Source of the DNA: Ferriphaselus amnicola
GTDB taxonomy: Bacteria > Pseudomonadota > Gammaproteobacteria > Burkholderiales > Gallionellaceae
NCBI RefSeq assembly: GCF_000974685.2
Contig: NZ_AP018738.1
Coordinates: 1,054,001 to 1,118,000, forward strand
Direction: 5' to 3'
Length of the DNA: 64,000 nt
Shown: in pieces, positions 9,219-19,194 of the stretch
How positions within the stretch are numbered: position 1 is the first letter of the stretch
Layout of the letters: every line of letters begins with the position of its first letter
Notes under the pieces: generated by a model
What the model saw: the letters and a program-made list of their open reading frames with translations, nothing else
What the model was told of the DNA's origin: nothing
Databases searched by the model: none
Made by a program: the position numbers and the translations under genes

Positions 9219-12200
9219 GCAAGCGCGGCAATCTGACTGCACTGGCGCTCGGTCAGCGTGAACTCTCTTGGTTTTTCATCGCGCTGATCGGCATCGCTGG
9301 GCTGTTATCCTATTTTCAACTTGGGCAGCGCGAAGATCCTGATTTCACATTCCGTGGCATGGTCGTGCGTACGATGTGGCCGGGCGCGACCACGCAACAG
9401 GTGGACGAGCAGGTGACGCAGCGCATTGTCAAGAAGTTGCAGGAAGTCCCGTATTACCTTGAAGCCTTCAGCTACTCACGCAGCGGCGAATCCATCATCA
9501 TCCTTAAGTTGCAAGACAACGCGCCCCGAGATCAAGTGTCCGACCTGTGGTATCAGGTTAGAAAAAAAGTCGGGGATATCAAGCACACCTTGCCACCGGA
9601 AGTTCAGGGGCCGAGTTTTGATGACGAATACGGTGACGTGTTCGGCTCCATCTACGCGTTCACCGGCGATGGTTTTTCGCTGGCTGAGTTGCGAGGCTAT
9701 GTCGAGCATGTGCAAGCACATTTGGTCAATCTGCCCGATGTGGCCAAGGTTTCTTTGATCGGCGTGCAGCCGGAGCAGATCAGCATCAATCTATCCAATC
9801 AGAAGTTGGCGACGCTGGGTATCCCGCCCTTGGCGATAGCCCAAGCCTTGCAGCAGCAGAATATCGTGCAGGATGCCGGGCGGCTGCAAGCGGGGGATTT
9901 CTCGGTGCCGTTGCGGGTGCGCGGCGAGTTCCAAAGCCTAGATGAGCTGCGCGCCATGCCCTTGCGCGTGAAAGGCCGTACCTTGCGTTTGGCTGATATC
10001 GCCGAGATCACGCGTGGCTACCAAGATCCACCCGAGATCACCATGCATTATGCGGGCAAGCCGGCCATCGGTCTGGCGATCTCGATGAAACCGCGCGGCG
10101 ACGTGCTGCGCTTAGGCCAAGATTTGAATCGCGAGATGGATGCGTTCCATGCTCGATTGCCGATAGGTGTTGAGTTCGCCCGCGTTTCCGATCAGCCTGC
10201 GGTGGTGAAAGGCGCGGTGGGCGAGTTCATGAGCTCCTTCCTCGAAGCGGTCGCCATCGTGTTGGTTGTCAGCTTCGTCAGTCTCGGCCTGCGTGCTGGG
10301 CTGGTCGTGGCTGTGACTATCCCGTTGGTGGTGGCGGCGACCTTCTTGTTGATGCGCATCTTCCATATCGACCTGCACCGTATCTCCACCGGCGCTCTCA
10401 TCATCGCACTGGGTTTATTGGTGGACGACGCCATGATCGTGGTTGAGATGATGGTGCGCAAGTTGCAGGAAGGTTACGACAAGACTAAGGCGGCGACATT
10501 TGCCTATTCGGCGACCGTGTTTCCCATGTTGTCCGGCACCTTGGTGACGGCGGCGGGCTTTTTGCCCATCGGTACCGCACAGTCATCCACCGGCGAATAC
10601 ACGTTTGCGATGTTCGCGGTGGTGACTATCGCCCTGATCGTATCTTGGGTGGCTGCGATCTTTGTCACGCCGCTGGCGGGTTACTGGTTGCTCAAGTCTC
10701 ACGCCGGACACGGCCATGAAGTCTTCGATACCCCGTTCTACCGACGTTTGCGTGGCGTGATCGAGTGGTGTCTGGATAATCGCAAGCGGGTGATATTAGC
10801 GACGCTGGGATTGTTCGTGCTGGGTGCGGTCGGCATGAAATTCACCGAGAAACAGTTCTTCCCATCTTCCAATCGAGTGGAGTTGCTGGTGCAAGTATGG
10901 CTACCGGAAGGTGCCAGCATTCGCGCTACCGAACGTGAAGCGGCCAAGGTTGAGGCATTGCTCTCGGCGGACAAGGATATCGTCAGTTACGTGACGTATG
11001 CTGGCTATGGCTCGCCGCGTTTCTTCCTGTCGCTCGACCAACAGATGTACCGCCCTAACTTCGCACAGCTCGTCGTATTGACGCGCGATATGCCGGCACG
11101 CGAGCGCGTGTTGGCTAAGCTGAAAAAGTCGTTTGATGATGACTTCCCCGGCGTGCGTGGCCGCGTGCAGCGAGTTCCACTCGGACCGCCCGTGACGTAT
11201 CCGGTCGAATTCCGTGTGCTGGGTGATGATTTGCCTACACTGAAGAAGCTTGGCGATCAGATGGCAGAGTTGATGCGCACTGATGTGCGCTTGCGCGACG
11301 TGCATCCAGACTGGGGTGTGCAGACGCCGATGCTGCGAGTGGATGTGGATCAAGATAAGGCGCGAGTGGCAGGTGTGACCTCGCAGGATGTGGCGCGCAC
11401 CTTGCGCAACGCCGTCGATGGCTTGCCGATCGGCCAGTTCCGCGAAGCCGACCAGCTGATCGACATCGTGCTACGCGCTCCCGCCAAAGAGCGCGAACAG
11501 CTGGAGCAGGTGAGTGCTTTGCAGGTGCCGAGTGCGTATGGCGGCACCGTGCCGTTGGCGCAGGTGGCACACATCGCCTACGTGCTGGAAGAGCCGATCA
11601 TCTGGCGCAAGAACCGCGACATCTCGCTCAGCGTGCGCTCTGACATCATCGAAGGCGTACAGGCCACTGATGTGGCGATCGATCTGAACCAGAAGATGGA
11701 TACGCTGCGCGCTAAGCTGCCGCCGGGTTATCGCATCGAGGCGGGCGGGGAAATGGGCGAGAATTCCGGCGCGCAGGATTCTATCAATGCCGGCATGCCG
11801 CTGATGCTGGCGGTGATCCTCGGCGTGTTGATGATCCAGCTCAAATCGCTATCGCGCACGGTGATGGTCCTGATCACCGCGCCGCTGGGCATCATCGGCG
11901 TAGCGCTGGCGTTGCTGGTGTTCCACAAGCCGTTCGGCTTCGTCGCCATGTTGGGCACGATCGCACTGGGTGGCATGATCATGCGCAACACGGTGATTCT
12001 GATCGACCAGATCCGGCAGAACAAACTGGAGGGCATGACACCCTGGGATGCGGTGTGCGATGCCACTGTGCGTCGATTCCGCCCCATCATGCTGACTTCG
12101 GCGGCAGCGATCCTAGCGATGATCCCGCTCACCCGCAGCGTGCTATGGGGGCCGATGGCTTATGCCATCATGGGCGGCTTGCTAGTCGCTACGCTGATGA

Positions 12201-12259
12201 CCGTGCTGTTCGTTCCCGCGCTGTACGCCAGTTGGCACAAGGTGCGGCGCACGGTCTAA
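9215..12259 (+). CDS. RND-family efflux pump (AcrB/HAE1-like)
   Basis: Proton-driven inner-membrane exporter. The 1014 residues show the usual duplicated design: an N-terminal membrane helix, a large porter/docking loop, helices 2-6, a second large loop and helices 8-12. Helix 4 carries GLLVDDAMIVVEMMVRK, with the two adjacent Asp residues of the proton relay. The start overlaps the adaptor stop by 4 bases. Substrate cannot be read from the sequence. Divergence from the classical AcrB N-terminus (here QRELSWFFIALIGIAG) suggests the less studied branch often found with a TetR gene. Confidence 0.93.
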   Translation: MSKRGNLTALALGQRELSWFFIALIGIAGLLSYFQLGQREDPDFTFRGMVVRTMWPGATTQQVDEQVTQRIVKKLQEVPYYLEAFSYSRSGESIIILKLQDNAPRDQVSDLWYQVRKKVGDIKHTLPPEVQGPSFDDEYGDVFGSIYAFTGDGFSLAELRGYVEHVQAHLVNLPDVAKVSLIGVQPEQISINLSNQKLATLGIPPLAIAQALQQQNIVQDAGRLQAGDFSVPLRVRGEFQSLDELRAMPLRVKGRTLRLADIAEITRGYQDPPEITMHYAGKPAIGLAISMKPRGDVLRLGQDLNREMDAFHARLPIGVEFARVSDQPAVVKGAVGEFMSSFLEAVAIVLVVSFVSLGLRAGLVVAVTIPLVVAATFLLMRIFHIDLHRISTGALIIALGLLVDDAMIVVEMMVRKLQEGYDKTKAATFAYSATVFPMLSGTLVTAAGFLPIGTAQSSTGEYTFAMFAVVTIALIVSWVAAIFVTPLAGYWLLKSHAGHGHEVFDTPFYRRLRGVIEWCLDNRKRVILATLGLFVLGAVGMKFTEKQFFPSSNRVELLVQVWLPEGASIRATEREAAKVEALLSADKDIVSYVTYAGYGSPRFFLSLDQQMYRPNFAQLVVLTRDMPARERVLAKLKKSFDDDFPGVRGRVQRVPLGPPVTYPVEFRVLGDDLPTLKKLGDQMAELMRTDVRLRDVHPDWGVQTPMLRVDVDQDKARVAGVTSQDVARTLRNAVDGLPIGQFREADQLIDIVLRAPAKEREQLEQVSALQVPSAYGGTVPLAQVAHIAYVLEEPIIWRKNRDISLSVRSDIIEGVQATDVAIDLNQKMDTLRAKLPPGYRIEAGGEMGENSGAQDSINAGMPLMLAVILGVLMIQLKSLSRTVMVLITAPLGIIGVALALLVFHKPFGFVAMLGTIALGGMIMRNTVILIDQIRQNKLEGMTPWDAVCDATVRRFRPIMLTSAAAILAMIPLTRSVLWGPMAYAIMGGLLVATLMTVLFVPALYASWHKVRRTV

Positions 12260-12270
12260 TGCTTGCCTAA

Positions 12271-12299
12271 GCGGGCGCTTTACGATTTAATGCGCCCGC
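12271..12299 (+). terminator. Hairpin after the RND operon
   Basis: GCGGGCGC and GCGCCCGC form a perfect 8-bp GC stem with a 13-base AT-rich loop. The following bases (ATTATCTATTT) are T-rich but not a clean U tract, so termination may be partial. It lies between the pump stop and the yqhA-like ribosome site. Confidence 0.55.
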
Positions 12300-12319
12300 A
12301 TTATCTATTTGGAGTAACC

Positions 12320-12883
12320 ATGAAATTGATTGAAACCCTGTTTGAAGGCGCGCTGTGGAACAGCCGATTTGTGATTCTGGTCGCTGTGATCGGTAGTTTG
12401 TTGGCCAGCTTGGCTATTTTCTACATGGTCTCGGTGGACGTTTCCATCTTGTTGCAACACATTTTGCACTATGGTTCCAGCGAACTTACCGCCGAGGCTC
12501 GCAAGGTCTTGCATGATTCGACCGTATCGCACATCGTTGAAGTCGTGGATGGTTTCCTGTTGGGAACAGTGATGTTGATCTTCGCGCTGGGTTTGTATGA
12601 GTTGTTCATCAGCGACATCGATCACGCCGAAGGCAACAAGTCTTCAAGCAAGATTCTGGTGATTCATAGCTTGGACGATCTCAAGTCTCGTCTGGCGAAG
12701 GTGATCCTGATGATCATGATCGTTACTTTGTTTGAAGAAGCTCTGAACATGAAGCTGGAGTCACCGATAGATCTGCTCTATATGGGCGGGGCGATTGCCC
12801 TAGTGGCAGCGGCACTTTATCTGTCTCATGCGGGCGATCACCCCAAGGTTGCCCACGGTGATGATCAAGGCGATGGACATTGA
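12320..12883 (+). CDS. YqhA/UPF0114-type inner-membrane protein
   Basis: 187 residues with about three or four membrane helices (near 17-38, 80-102, 130-150 and 155-172) and a His/Asp-rich tail. The family (UPF0114, E. coli YqhA) is conserved but of unknown function. The ATG follows TTGGAGTAAC, a good ribosome site. Its stop overlaps the TTG start of the next gene, a thioredoxin-like protein, implying co-translation. The His/Asp-rich end could bind metal; this is speculation. Confidence 0.82.
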   Translation: MKLIETLFEGALWNSRFVILVAVIGSLLASLAIFYMVSVDVSILLQHILHYGSSELTAEARKVLHDSTVSHIVEVVDGFLLGTVMLIFALGLYELFISDIDHAEGNKSSSKILVIHSLDDLKSRLAKVILMIMIVTLFEEALNMKLESPIDLLYMGGAIALVAAALYLSHAGDHPKVAHGDDQGDGH

Positions 12884-13344
12884 GGAAGCTGGCTTTATTT
12901 TGTGCTGCACTGTTACTAGCCGGTAGTGCTTGGGCGGGGGACTTTAGTTTCACCGACATCCACGGCAAGCCGGTCAAGCTTTCTGACTATCGTGGGCGCT
13001 GGGTGCTGGTCAATTTCTGGGCAACCTGGTGTCCGCCATGCCTGCGTGAAGTCCCTGATTTGATGGAGCTGCATCGCACTCACAAGGATAAGGACTTAGT
13101 GGTGATCGGCGTGTCACTCGACTCAACCCGCGAGTCGGTCAAAGAGTTCGTCAGCAAGCACGCCGTAAACTATCCTATCGTGGTCGGTGATTACAAGCAG
13201 GCTAAACAAATCGGCGAAGTCGAGGTTTTGCCTACCAGCTATCTATACGATCCCCAAGGTAAGCAGATCAGCTATCAACCCGGCATCCTCAGTCGGGAGG
13301 ATGTCGAAAGTTACATCCGTTCCAAATCCGGGAAGGCCAACTAA
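12880..13344 (+). CDS. TlpA/ResA-like periplasmic thioredoxin
   Basis: A secreted redoxin of 154 residues: signal peptide ending at about SAWA-GDF (residue 19), then a TlpA-like fold with the active site WATWCPPCLRE (Cys-Pro-Pro-Cys near residues 50-53) and the cis-Pro loop VLPTSYLYD. Such proteins reduce disulfides in apocytochromes or other exported proteins. The start is a TTG overlapping the upstream stop by three bases; no in-frame ATG exists near the signal peptide, so the TTG is favoured. Confidence 0.88.
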   Translation: MRKLALFCAALLLAGSAWAGDFSFTDIHGKPVKLSDYRGRWVLVNFWATWCPPCLREVPDLMELHRTHKDKDLVVIGVSLDSTRESVKEFVSKHAVNYPIVVGDYKQAKQIGEVEVLPTSYLYDPQGKQISYQPGILSREDVESYIRSKSGKAN

Positions 13345-13360
13345 ACGCGGGACATACGGA

Positions 13361-13394
13361 GCTAGGGCGAAGGGCAGAGTCCATTCGCCCTAGC
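13361..13394. terminator. Bidirectional hairpin between convergent genes
   Basis: GCTAGGGCGAA and TTCGCCCTAGC form a perfect 11-bp stem with a 12-base loop between the redoxin gene (plus) and the nitroreductase gene (minus). No strong U tract on either side, so it is a likely but not certain terminator. Confidence 0.6.
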
Positions 13395-13397
13395 CGA

Positions 13398-13994
13398 TTA
13401 GGCGATCTTGCATACCTCGTCGAACTCCAGTCTAGGATTGCGGGGATAGACTCCAGCGCTGTCGCCATAGCCAAGGTTGCACAGGAAATTCGATTTCACG
13501 TTGGTTCCGGTGAAAAATAGTTCATCCACTAGATCATTGTTGAAGCCTCCCATCGGACCACAATCCAATCCCAACGCCCGTGCGGCAATCATCAGGTACG
13601 CGCCTTGCAATGTGCCACCACGGAAGGCGTTGGTAAAAGCGACTTGCTCGTCGTAGTCGAACCAGCTGCGTGAGCCGGGTGCATTGGGGAATAGCTTATC
13701 CAGCTTCTCGTAGAAGTGCAGGTCGTAAGCGATGATAGCAGTGACTGGAGCAGCCAGCGTCTTGGCGCGGTTACCTTCGGCTAGGGCAGGAGCGAGCTTG
13801 GCCTTGGCTTGCGGCGATTTGACGAAAACGATGCGAGCTGGACAGGAGTTGGCCGCAGTCGGCCCCATGCGAAAAGTGTCGTATAGCTGGTGCAACAGCG
13901 CATCAGGTACAGGTTTGTCCTGCCAAGCGTTATGGGTGTGCGCCTCAAGAAAGAGTTGATTGAGGACGGCTTGGGGCAGAGGTGTACTGGTCAT
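13398..13994 (-). CDS. Nitroreductase-family protein, RutE/malonic semialdehyde reductase type
   Basis: An FMN-dependent oxidoreductase fold of 198 residues. The FMN-binding start around [18 protein letters not shown], the [26 protein letters not shown] segment and the final NLGYGD match the RutE/HadB subgroup, which in E. coli reduces malonic semialdehyde during pyrimidine breakdown. No other rut genes are present, so the physiological substrate is open. Monocistronic; faces the redoxin gene. Confidence 0.87.
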   Translation of the reverse strand: MTSTPLPQAVLNQLFLEAHTHNAWQDKPVPDALLHQLYDTFRMGPTAANSCPARIVFVKSPQAKAKLAPALAEGNRAKTLAAPVTAIIAYDLHFYEKLDKLFPNAPGSRSWFDYDEQVAFTNAFRGGTLQGAYLMIAARALGLDCGPMGGFNNDLVDELFFTGTNVKSNFLCNLGYGDSAGVYPRNPRLEFDEVCKIA

Positions 13995-14120
13995 GACGGT
14001 CTCCGGTTCTTGGTGTGGCTTAATTACAATGGCTCATATTGTCTCACCCTTCAGGGTAGTTGACTATATTGCTCTGGTAAGGTTGAATCGCGACATCGAT
14101 AACTTATCAGGAAACGTATT

Positions 14121-14414
14121 ATGAATATTCCCAATCGTGATGGTGATGGCTATCTCGTCGATATGAGCGACTGGACTCCAGAGATCGGTCGCGCTATGGC
14201 CGAGGCCGATGGCTACGAGTTGAACGACAAAAAGTGGGAGCAGATCATGAAGGCGCGCGAATTCTTTGAAGAGTTTGCGGCGGTGCCCCCTATTCGAAAA
14301 TTCGCCAAGTACCTTGATGAAGACCAAAAAGATGTATTCGACTTGTGGATGACCGGGCCGATGAAACCCATCACCAAGTACGGTGGCATGCCAAAACCGA
14401 CGGGTTGTGTTTGA
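14121..14414 (+). CDS. tusE: TusE/DsrC-family sulfur carrier, single C-terminal Cys
   Basis: A 97-residue protein of the DsrC/TusE/DsvC family. These small proteins carry sulfur as a persulfide or trisulfide for tRNA 2-thiolation (TusE) or dissimilatory sulfur metabolism (DsrC). The end GGMPKPTGCV has the penultimate Cys conserved in the family. The second Cys that true DsrC has about ten residues earlier is absent (the stretch reads MKPITKYGG), which points to the TusE-like role or to another RspA-like member. No dsr or tusBCD genes are in the window. Confidence 0.85.
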   Translation: MNIPNRDGDGYLVDMSDWTPEIGRAMAEADGYELNDKKWEQIMKAREFFEEFAAVPPIRKFAKYLDEDQKDVFDLWMTGPMKPITKYGGMPKPTGCV

Positions 14415-14463
14415 ACGGTAGTTGGTCGGAGTGAACGAAGTCGAACCACTACCGATTCACGCT

Positions 14464-15060
14464 TTATCTGATCGTCCAATGCTGCCAAGCGCCTTTGACC
14501 ATGTTGGGGTACTCGGCAGCTCCTAGGCTTCCGTTGTAGCGCCCCAACGCGCGAAACAGGTCGCCGTTCTCCTTGTCCAGATAGTGACGCAAGATGGTGC
14601 AGCCATAGCGGAGATTGGTACGCAGGTGAAATAGATTGTGTTCGGGGGTTCCGATCTGCTTTACCCAGAACGGCATCACCTGCATGTAGCCGCGCGCACC
14701 TGAGCTGGATACGGCGTATTTGCGAAAGCCGCTTTCCACTTCGATCAATCCCAGAACCAATTGCGGATCCAGTCCTGCGCGGCTGGCTTCGTAATGCACG
14801 GTGCTCAGAAAATCGCGGCGGGCGAGCTCGTCTGGCACGCGTTTGGCGAGGCGAGGTGACATGGCGTTAAGCCATTGCTCGGCCGCTTGCGGGCTGGAAA
14901 ACACGGATTGACTTGCCGCATGGTCAGAGATGGCGCGCTGCATCATCGCCTGCACGCTGGCGGAAAGCTGCTCTTCCGCTTGCGCCCCAGCTTGCACAAC
15001 GGAAGCCTGTGACAGGCAGAGGATGGTTAGCAGTCCTCTGCCCAGCCGTTTTAGGCGCAT
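14464..15060 (-). CDS. Lytic transglycosylase (SLT domain), secreted
   Basis: Cleaves peptidoglycan glycan strands to 1,6-anhydromuropeptides. A signal peptide (about residues 1-24) precedes the Slt70-like domain: the catalytic Glu sits in [24 protein letters not shown], followed by QVMPFW and [10 protein letters not shown]. The start overlaps the proS stop by 10 bases, so it is co-transcribed with proS. 198 residues, typical of small MltE/Slt-like enzymes. Confidence 0.9.
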   Translation of the reverse strand: MRLKRLGRGLLTILCLSQASVVQAGAQAEEQLSASVQAMMQRAISDHAASQSVFSSPQAAEQWLNAMSPRLAKRVPDELARRDFLSTVHYEASRAGLDPQLVLGLIEVESGFRKYAVSSSGARGYMQVMPFWVKQIGTPEHNLFHLRTNLRYGCTILRHYLDKENGDLFRALGRYNGSLGAAEYPNMVKGAWQHWTIR

Positions 15061-16760
15061 AGTTTCGCTTGGGTGAAAGCAACGATGTCAGTCAATACAA
15101 TCTCTTGCTTCTCGCTGTCCCGACGCCCTTGATACTCGACTTTTCCTTCCTTCAGTCCACGGTCGCCCAAGGTGATGCGGTGCGGGATACCGATCAGTTC
15201 CATGTCGGCGAACATCACGCCGGGGCGCTCGTCGCGGTCATCCAGCAGCACTTCAATGCCAGCGGCAGACAGGTCGGCGTAAAGCTGGTCGGCAGCAGCA
15301 CGCACGCCTTCGTTCTTCTTGTAGCCGATGGGGCAGATGGCAAGCTGGAACGGAGCCATGCCAGCGGGCAGGGTGATGCCGCGCTCGTCGAAGTTCTGCT
15401 CGATGGCCGCGCCCACGATGCGTGACACGCCAATGCCGTAACAGCCCATTTCCATCACTTGCGATTTGCCGTTCTCGTCGAGGAAAGTGGCACTGAGTGC
15501 TTCGGAGTACTTGGTGCGCAACTGGAAGATGTGGCCGACTTCAATGCCGCGACACAGCTCCAGATGGCCCATGCCGTCCGGGCTGGCGTCGCCAGCGACG
15601 ACATTGCGCAGGTCGTGGACGTTGGCTTCATCCAGATGTACGTCACGGCCGAAATTGGCTCCAGCATAGTGGAAACCATCCTCGTTTGCACCGCAGATGA
15701 AGTCGCTCATGGCGGCAGCAGAGCGGTCAGCCAGCACGCGCACGGTAGCTTTGATTGGGCCGATGTAGCCGGAGCGACATCCGACGTGACGGTGGATATC
15801 TTCATCACTAGCAAAGCGGAATTCGCCACCCAACACCTTGCTGGCCTTGATCTCGTTCAACTGATGGTCGCCGCGCAACAGCAGCAGGGCGAACTGGTTC
15901 TCGGCATCCATCACGGCGATGGCTTTAAGCACTTGTTGCGCGGAAACGCTGAAGAAGCTAGCAACCTCTTCGATGGTCTTTTGTCCGGGGGTGATGACCT
16001 TCTGCAATTCTTGTGTGGCGGCGGCGCGTGGTTCTTGCGGTGCGATGGCTTCTGCCAGTTCGACGTTGGCGGCGTAATCGGAAGTCGGGCAGAACGCCAA
16101 GCCGTCTTCGCCGGAATCGGCCAATACGTGGAACTCATGCGAGCCATCGCCGCCGATCGCGCCGGTGTCCGCTGCTACGGCGCGGAATTGCAGGCCGAGG
16201 CGGGTGAAGATGCGCGAGTAAGTGGCGTACATCACGCGATAGGTCTGTTCCAGACTCTCGTAGTTTGCGTGGAAGGAATAGCTATCCTTCATCATGAACT
16301 CGCGGGCGCGCATCACGCCGAAACGCGGGCGGACTTCGTCACGGAACTTTGTCTGAATCTGGTAGAAGTTCAGTGGCAACTGACGATAGCTCTTCACTTC
16401 GCGGCGGGCGATGTCGGTGATGACCTCTTCGTGCGTCGGGCCAAAGCAGAACAGATTGTCATGTCTATCCTTGATTTTCAGCATCTGTGGGCCGAACACT
16501 GCCCAGCGGCCAGTCTCTTCCCACAGTTCGGCAGGTTGCACGGCGGGCATCAGCAGCTCGATGCCGCCGCTCTTGTTCATCTCTTCCCGCACCACAGCTT
16601 CCACCTTGCGGAGGACGCGCAGACCGAGTGGCATCCAAGTGTAAAGCCCGCTGGAGAGGCGCTTGATGTAGCCAGCTCGCAGCATGAGTTTGTGGCTGGG
16701 CAGCTCGGCTTCGTTGGGAGCTTCTTTGAGTGTGGAGATGAAAAACTGGGAAAGACGCAT
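15051..16760 (-). CDS. proS: Prolyl-tRNA synthetase (bacterial type with editing domain)
   Basis: Charges tRNA-Pro. The 569 residues carry class II motif 1 around [14 protein letters not shown], motif 2 with [21 protein letters not shown], an inserted INS editing domain (about residues 225-405) and motif 3 [13 protein letters not shown]. Length fits the bacterial type. The divergently placed rppH lies about 125 bases away. A long opposite-strand frame over this gene is a coding shadow. Confidence 0.97.
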   Translation of the reverse strand: MRLSQFFISTLKEAPNEAELPSHKLMLRAGYIKRLSSGLYTWMPLGLRVLRKVEAVVREEMNKSGGIELLMPAVQPAELWEETGRWAVFGPQMLKIKDRHDNLFCFGPTHEEVITDIARREVKSYRQLPLNFYQIQTKFRDEVRPRFGVMRAREFMMKDSYSFHANYESLEQTYRVMYATYSRIFTRLGLQFRAVAADTGAIGGDGSHEFHVLADSGEDGLAFCPTSDYAANVELAEAIAPQEPRAAATQELQKVITPGQKTIEEVASFFSVSAQQVLKAIAVMDAENQFALLLLRGDHQLNEIKASKVLGGEFRFASDEDIHRHVGCRSGYIGPIKATVRVLADRSAAAMSDFICGANEDGFHYAGANFGRDVHLDEANVHDLRNVVAGDASPDGMGHLELCRGIEVGHIFQLRTKYSEALSATFLDENGKSQVMEMGCYGIGVSRIVGAAIEQNFDERGITLPAGMAPFQLAICPIGYKKNEGVRAAADQLYADLSAAGIEVLLDDRDERPGVMFADMELIGIPHRITLGDRGLKEGKVEYQGRRDSEKQEIVLTDIVAFTQAKLCA

Positions 16761-16884
16761 GGCGGTTTCGTTTGGATTGGATAACGGAGGCGCATTTTAC
16801 CGTGAAAGGACGGGCTTTTGCCTTTTCAGAGTGACCGAAATGTGGAACAATTCGCCCACTTAAATAATAAACAGTGGGGCGAGC

Positions 16885-17409
16885 ATGATAGACCGTGACG
16901 GTTATCGCCCAAATGTCGGCATCATACTGACGAACGCTAAGAATCAGGTATTTTGGGGGAAGCGGGTACGCCAAGATTCGTGGCAGTTTCCGCAGGGTGG
17001 CATCCAGCACGGCGAGACGCCGGAGCAAGCGATGTACCGCGAACTGCACGAAGAAGTGGGTCTGCATCCTAACCATATCAAGATTCTCGGACGCACACGC
17101 GACTGGATGCGTTACGAAGTGCCGCAGCATTGGGTCAAACGCGAGTGGCGCGGTAGCTACAAGGGGCAGAAACAGATTTGGTTTTTGCTGCGGTTGGTGG
17201 GGCGGGACTGTGATGTCAGTCTGCGTGCTTCCGATCATCCCGAGTTCGATGCCTGGCGCTGGAATGATTACTGGATCGAGATGGACAGCGTGATTGAATT
17301 CAAGCGCGAGGTCTATTGCATGGCGCTGAATGAGTTAGTGCGCTATTTACCGGCGGTGCGAGTCGCTGGGCGAGCTGAATCATCCAAACGAGTTTCAAGC
17401 AGTTGCTAA
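16885..17409 (+). CDS. rppH: RNA pyrophosphohydrolase
   Basis: Removes pyrophosphate from 5'-triphosphorylated mRNA, starting RNase E-dependent decay. The Nudix box runs from [20 protein letters not shown] into VGL, with the REL-x-EE metal ligands intact near residues 52-58. N-terminal [19 protein letters not shown] is the RppH signature. 174 residues, normal. rppH divergent from proS is common in betaproteobacteria. Confidence 0.95.
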   Translation: MIDRDGYRPNVGIILTNAKNQVFWGKRVRQDSWQFPQGGIQHGETPEQAMYRELHEEVGLHPNHIKILGRTRDWMRYEVPQHWVKREWRGSYKGQKQIWFLLRLVGRDCDVSLRASDHPEFDAWRWNDYWIEMDSVIEFKREVYCMALNELVRYLPAVRVAGRAESSKRVSSSC

Positions 17410-17431
17410 CCCTGAATAACCAAGGAAAATC

Positions 17432-18031
17432 ATGAACAGAGAATATGCCCCACTTGCTGCATCCCGTTTGAAGAGTGGCTCCGGCTTTGCCCGCCCGACG
17501 CAAACCTTGCCGGAACGAGTCACGCTAGAAAGCAAGGCATCCGACGTGATGACCAATCTTCGCAGCGTTGGCGTGATTACGGTGCGTGCCAAGACCCAGA
17601 TGGATCGCGCTAATGCCAAGATGATCCGTTACGGCGTGCGTACCTTGCTGGTGTTGGATGAACATGAGAAAGTCGCTGGGCTGATCACTGCTCAAGATGT
17701 GCTTGGGGAGAAGCCGATGCGCTTCCTGCAAGAAGTCGGCGGTACGCATTCTGACATTCTGGTCACCGATGTGATGACTCCCGAAAACGAACTTGAAGTT
17801 ATCAAGTTGGCAGATGTGTTGTCTTCCAAAGTGGGGCACATCATCGCCACACTGAAAGCAGCGGGTCGTCAGCATGCTATCGTGGTGGATGAAGATGTCA
17901 GTGGACACCAAGTCGTCTGCGGGCTGTTCTCTGCAACCCAGATCGCTCGCCAACTGGGCCTAAGCTTGCAAGGATACTTCGAAGTCGCTCGCACTTTCGC
18001 TGAGATCGAAAAAGCGATCGCATCCGCTTAA
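17432..18031 (+). CDS. CBS-domain protein
   Basis: 199 residues with two CBS modules (roughly 25-85 and 95-165), the second containing VTDVMTPENELEVIKLADV and HAIVVDE. CBS pairs bind adenine nucleotides or S-adenosylmethionine and act as regulatory modules. No effector domain is fused, so it may regulate a partner or act alone. It starts 22 bases after rppH with AAGGAA before the ATG, so co-transcription is likely. Confidence 0.85.
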   Translation: MNREYAPLAASRLKSGSGFARPTQTLPERVTLESKASDVMTNLRSVGVITVRAKTQMDRANAKMIRYGVRTLLVLDEHEKVAGLITAQDVLGEKPMRFLQEVGGTHSDILVTDVMTPENELEVIKLADVLSSKVGHIIATLKAAGRQHAIVVDEDVSGHQVVCGLFSATQIARQLGLSLQGYFEVARTFAEIEKAIASA

Positions 18032-18104
18032 TTTTGATTCCCGTGGTTCCTGCTTGTTTGGCGGCTATGTGTGGCGCCATCCTGATTTGTTCTTAGGTAA
18101 CATT

Positions 18105-19136
18105 ATGATACGTATCAATAAGGTCGCTGTACTGTGTTGCTTGGTTTCACTGACGGCTTGTTCCAGTATGGAGTTGCCATCCATGGGCGGTATGAGTGGC
18201 ATGTTTAGTCGCGGTGATGTGATTGAGGTTTCGACCAAACATCGTCCTAACCCTAATGCTCCATTGACTAAATTTTCAGCGACCATTCGTCTGGGACAGT
18301 TCACCGATGATCGCAAGGTTGGGGCAAATACAAGAAAGATCGGGGTCGGTGGGGGCAATGTCGCAGGATTGACCATCGATGACATCGTCATCTCTCAAGA
18401 CGTTACTGCTCTTGTTGCTGGCACGATGCGAAATCGGCTTGATGATGCTGGATTTACAGTCTTTGAGGATCGTGCCGCCAATGCGACCTTCGAGCTATCG
18501 GGCGTAGTCAAAGAACTGACTCTGAATGTAAAAATTCGAGATGAGGTCTTGATCGGTATCGAGCTTACTGTCAAGGATGTGGCATCTGGCAAGGTGGTGT
18601 GGTCCGGTCTAGTGATGGAGAAGAATGATCGCTTTGCCGGAGTCTCCGGAAATAACCGTGCAGATGTTGCTGAGTACCTGAGAAACAGCTTGTGGTTGGT
18701 TGCAGGCAAAGGAACGGATGCAATTAGTGCTAGCTTGATGGCATCTCGTCCAGAGTTGTTCAATTTGACACCCGGCACACGACCTGTCCCTGGGGTGACT
18801 GTGTATGTGGCTCCGACAGCACCTGCAGTTCAGGCGGCATCACCGGTAGCTCCCGCTTATCAAGGTGTGGTCATGCCTGCTAAGGTAACTGCACCGCCAT
18901 CTGCTTATGCTCCCCGAGCAACAGCAACTACAGGTTTATTGGTGGTCAACACTAATCCTGCGCGAGCTAAGGTTTATGTGGATGGAGTCTATTTTGGTTT
19001 GTCACCCTTGCGCGTAGAGGTCGATCCAGGCGTACATGCTGTTAGCGTCAAGTTGGAGGGTTACAAAATGGCCACAGAGAAAGTGTCGGTGCGGCGTGGA
19101 GATAACACAGAAATGGAATTGCCGCTTGAACGTTGA
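18105..19136 (+). CDS. PEGA-domain lipoprotein
   Basis: A 343-residue envelope lipoprotein: signal peptide with lipobox LTAC (Cys near residue 19), a curli-assembly-like middle domain (about residues 45-215, with a conserved-looking TDDRKVGANTRKIG stretch), a Pro/Ala-rich linker, and a C-terminal PEGA domain (LVVNTNPARAKVYVDGVYFG). PEGA domains are thought to bind surface or cell wall components. The start chosen gives a proper lipobox; the frame extends upstream without a ribosome site. Function unknown. Confidence 0.82.
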   Translation: MIRINKVAVLCCLVSLTACSSMELPSMGGMSGMFSRGDVIEVSTKHRPNPNAPLTKFSATIRLGQFTDDRKVGANTRKIGVGGGNVAGLTIDDIVISQDVTALVAGTMRNRLDDAGFTVFEDRAANATFELSGVVKELTLNVKIRDEVLIGIELTVKDVASGKVVWSGLVMEKNDRFAGVSGNNRADVAEYLRNSLWLVAGKGTDAISASLMASRPELFNLTPGTRPVPGVTVYVAPTAPAVQAASPVAPAYQGVVMPAKVTAPPSAYAPRATATTGLLVVNTNPARAKVYVDGVYFGLSPLRVEVDPGVHAVSVKLEGYKMATEKVSVRRGDNTEMELPLER

Positions 19137-19153
19137 TTGCTTGTGGTCACTTC

Positions 19154-19188
19154 AAAAGAAAACCCGCTGCTAAAGCGGGTTTTCTTTT
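19154..19188. terminator. Bidirectional terminator between PEGA gene and anmK
   Basis: A perfect 15-bp stem starting AAAAGAAAACCCGCT with a 5-base loop; the A-rich and T-rich arms give a U tract in either direction, so it serves both convergent genes. Confidence 0.93.
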
Positions 19189-19194
19189 GCCACG

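Noticed and set aside
15459-16784. Open frame of 441 codons on the plus strand
   Set aside because: Lies entirely antisense to proS, whose motifs are complete; a coding shadow.
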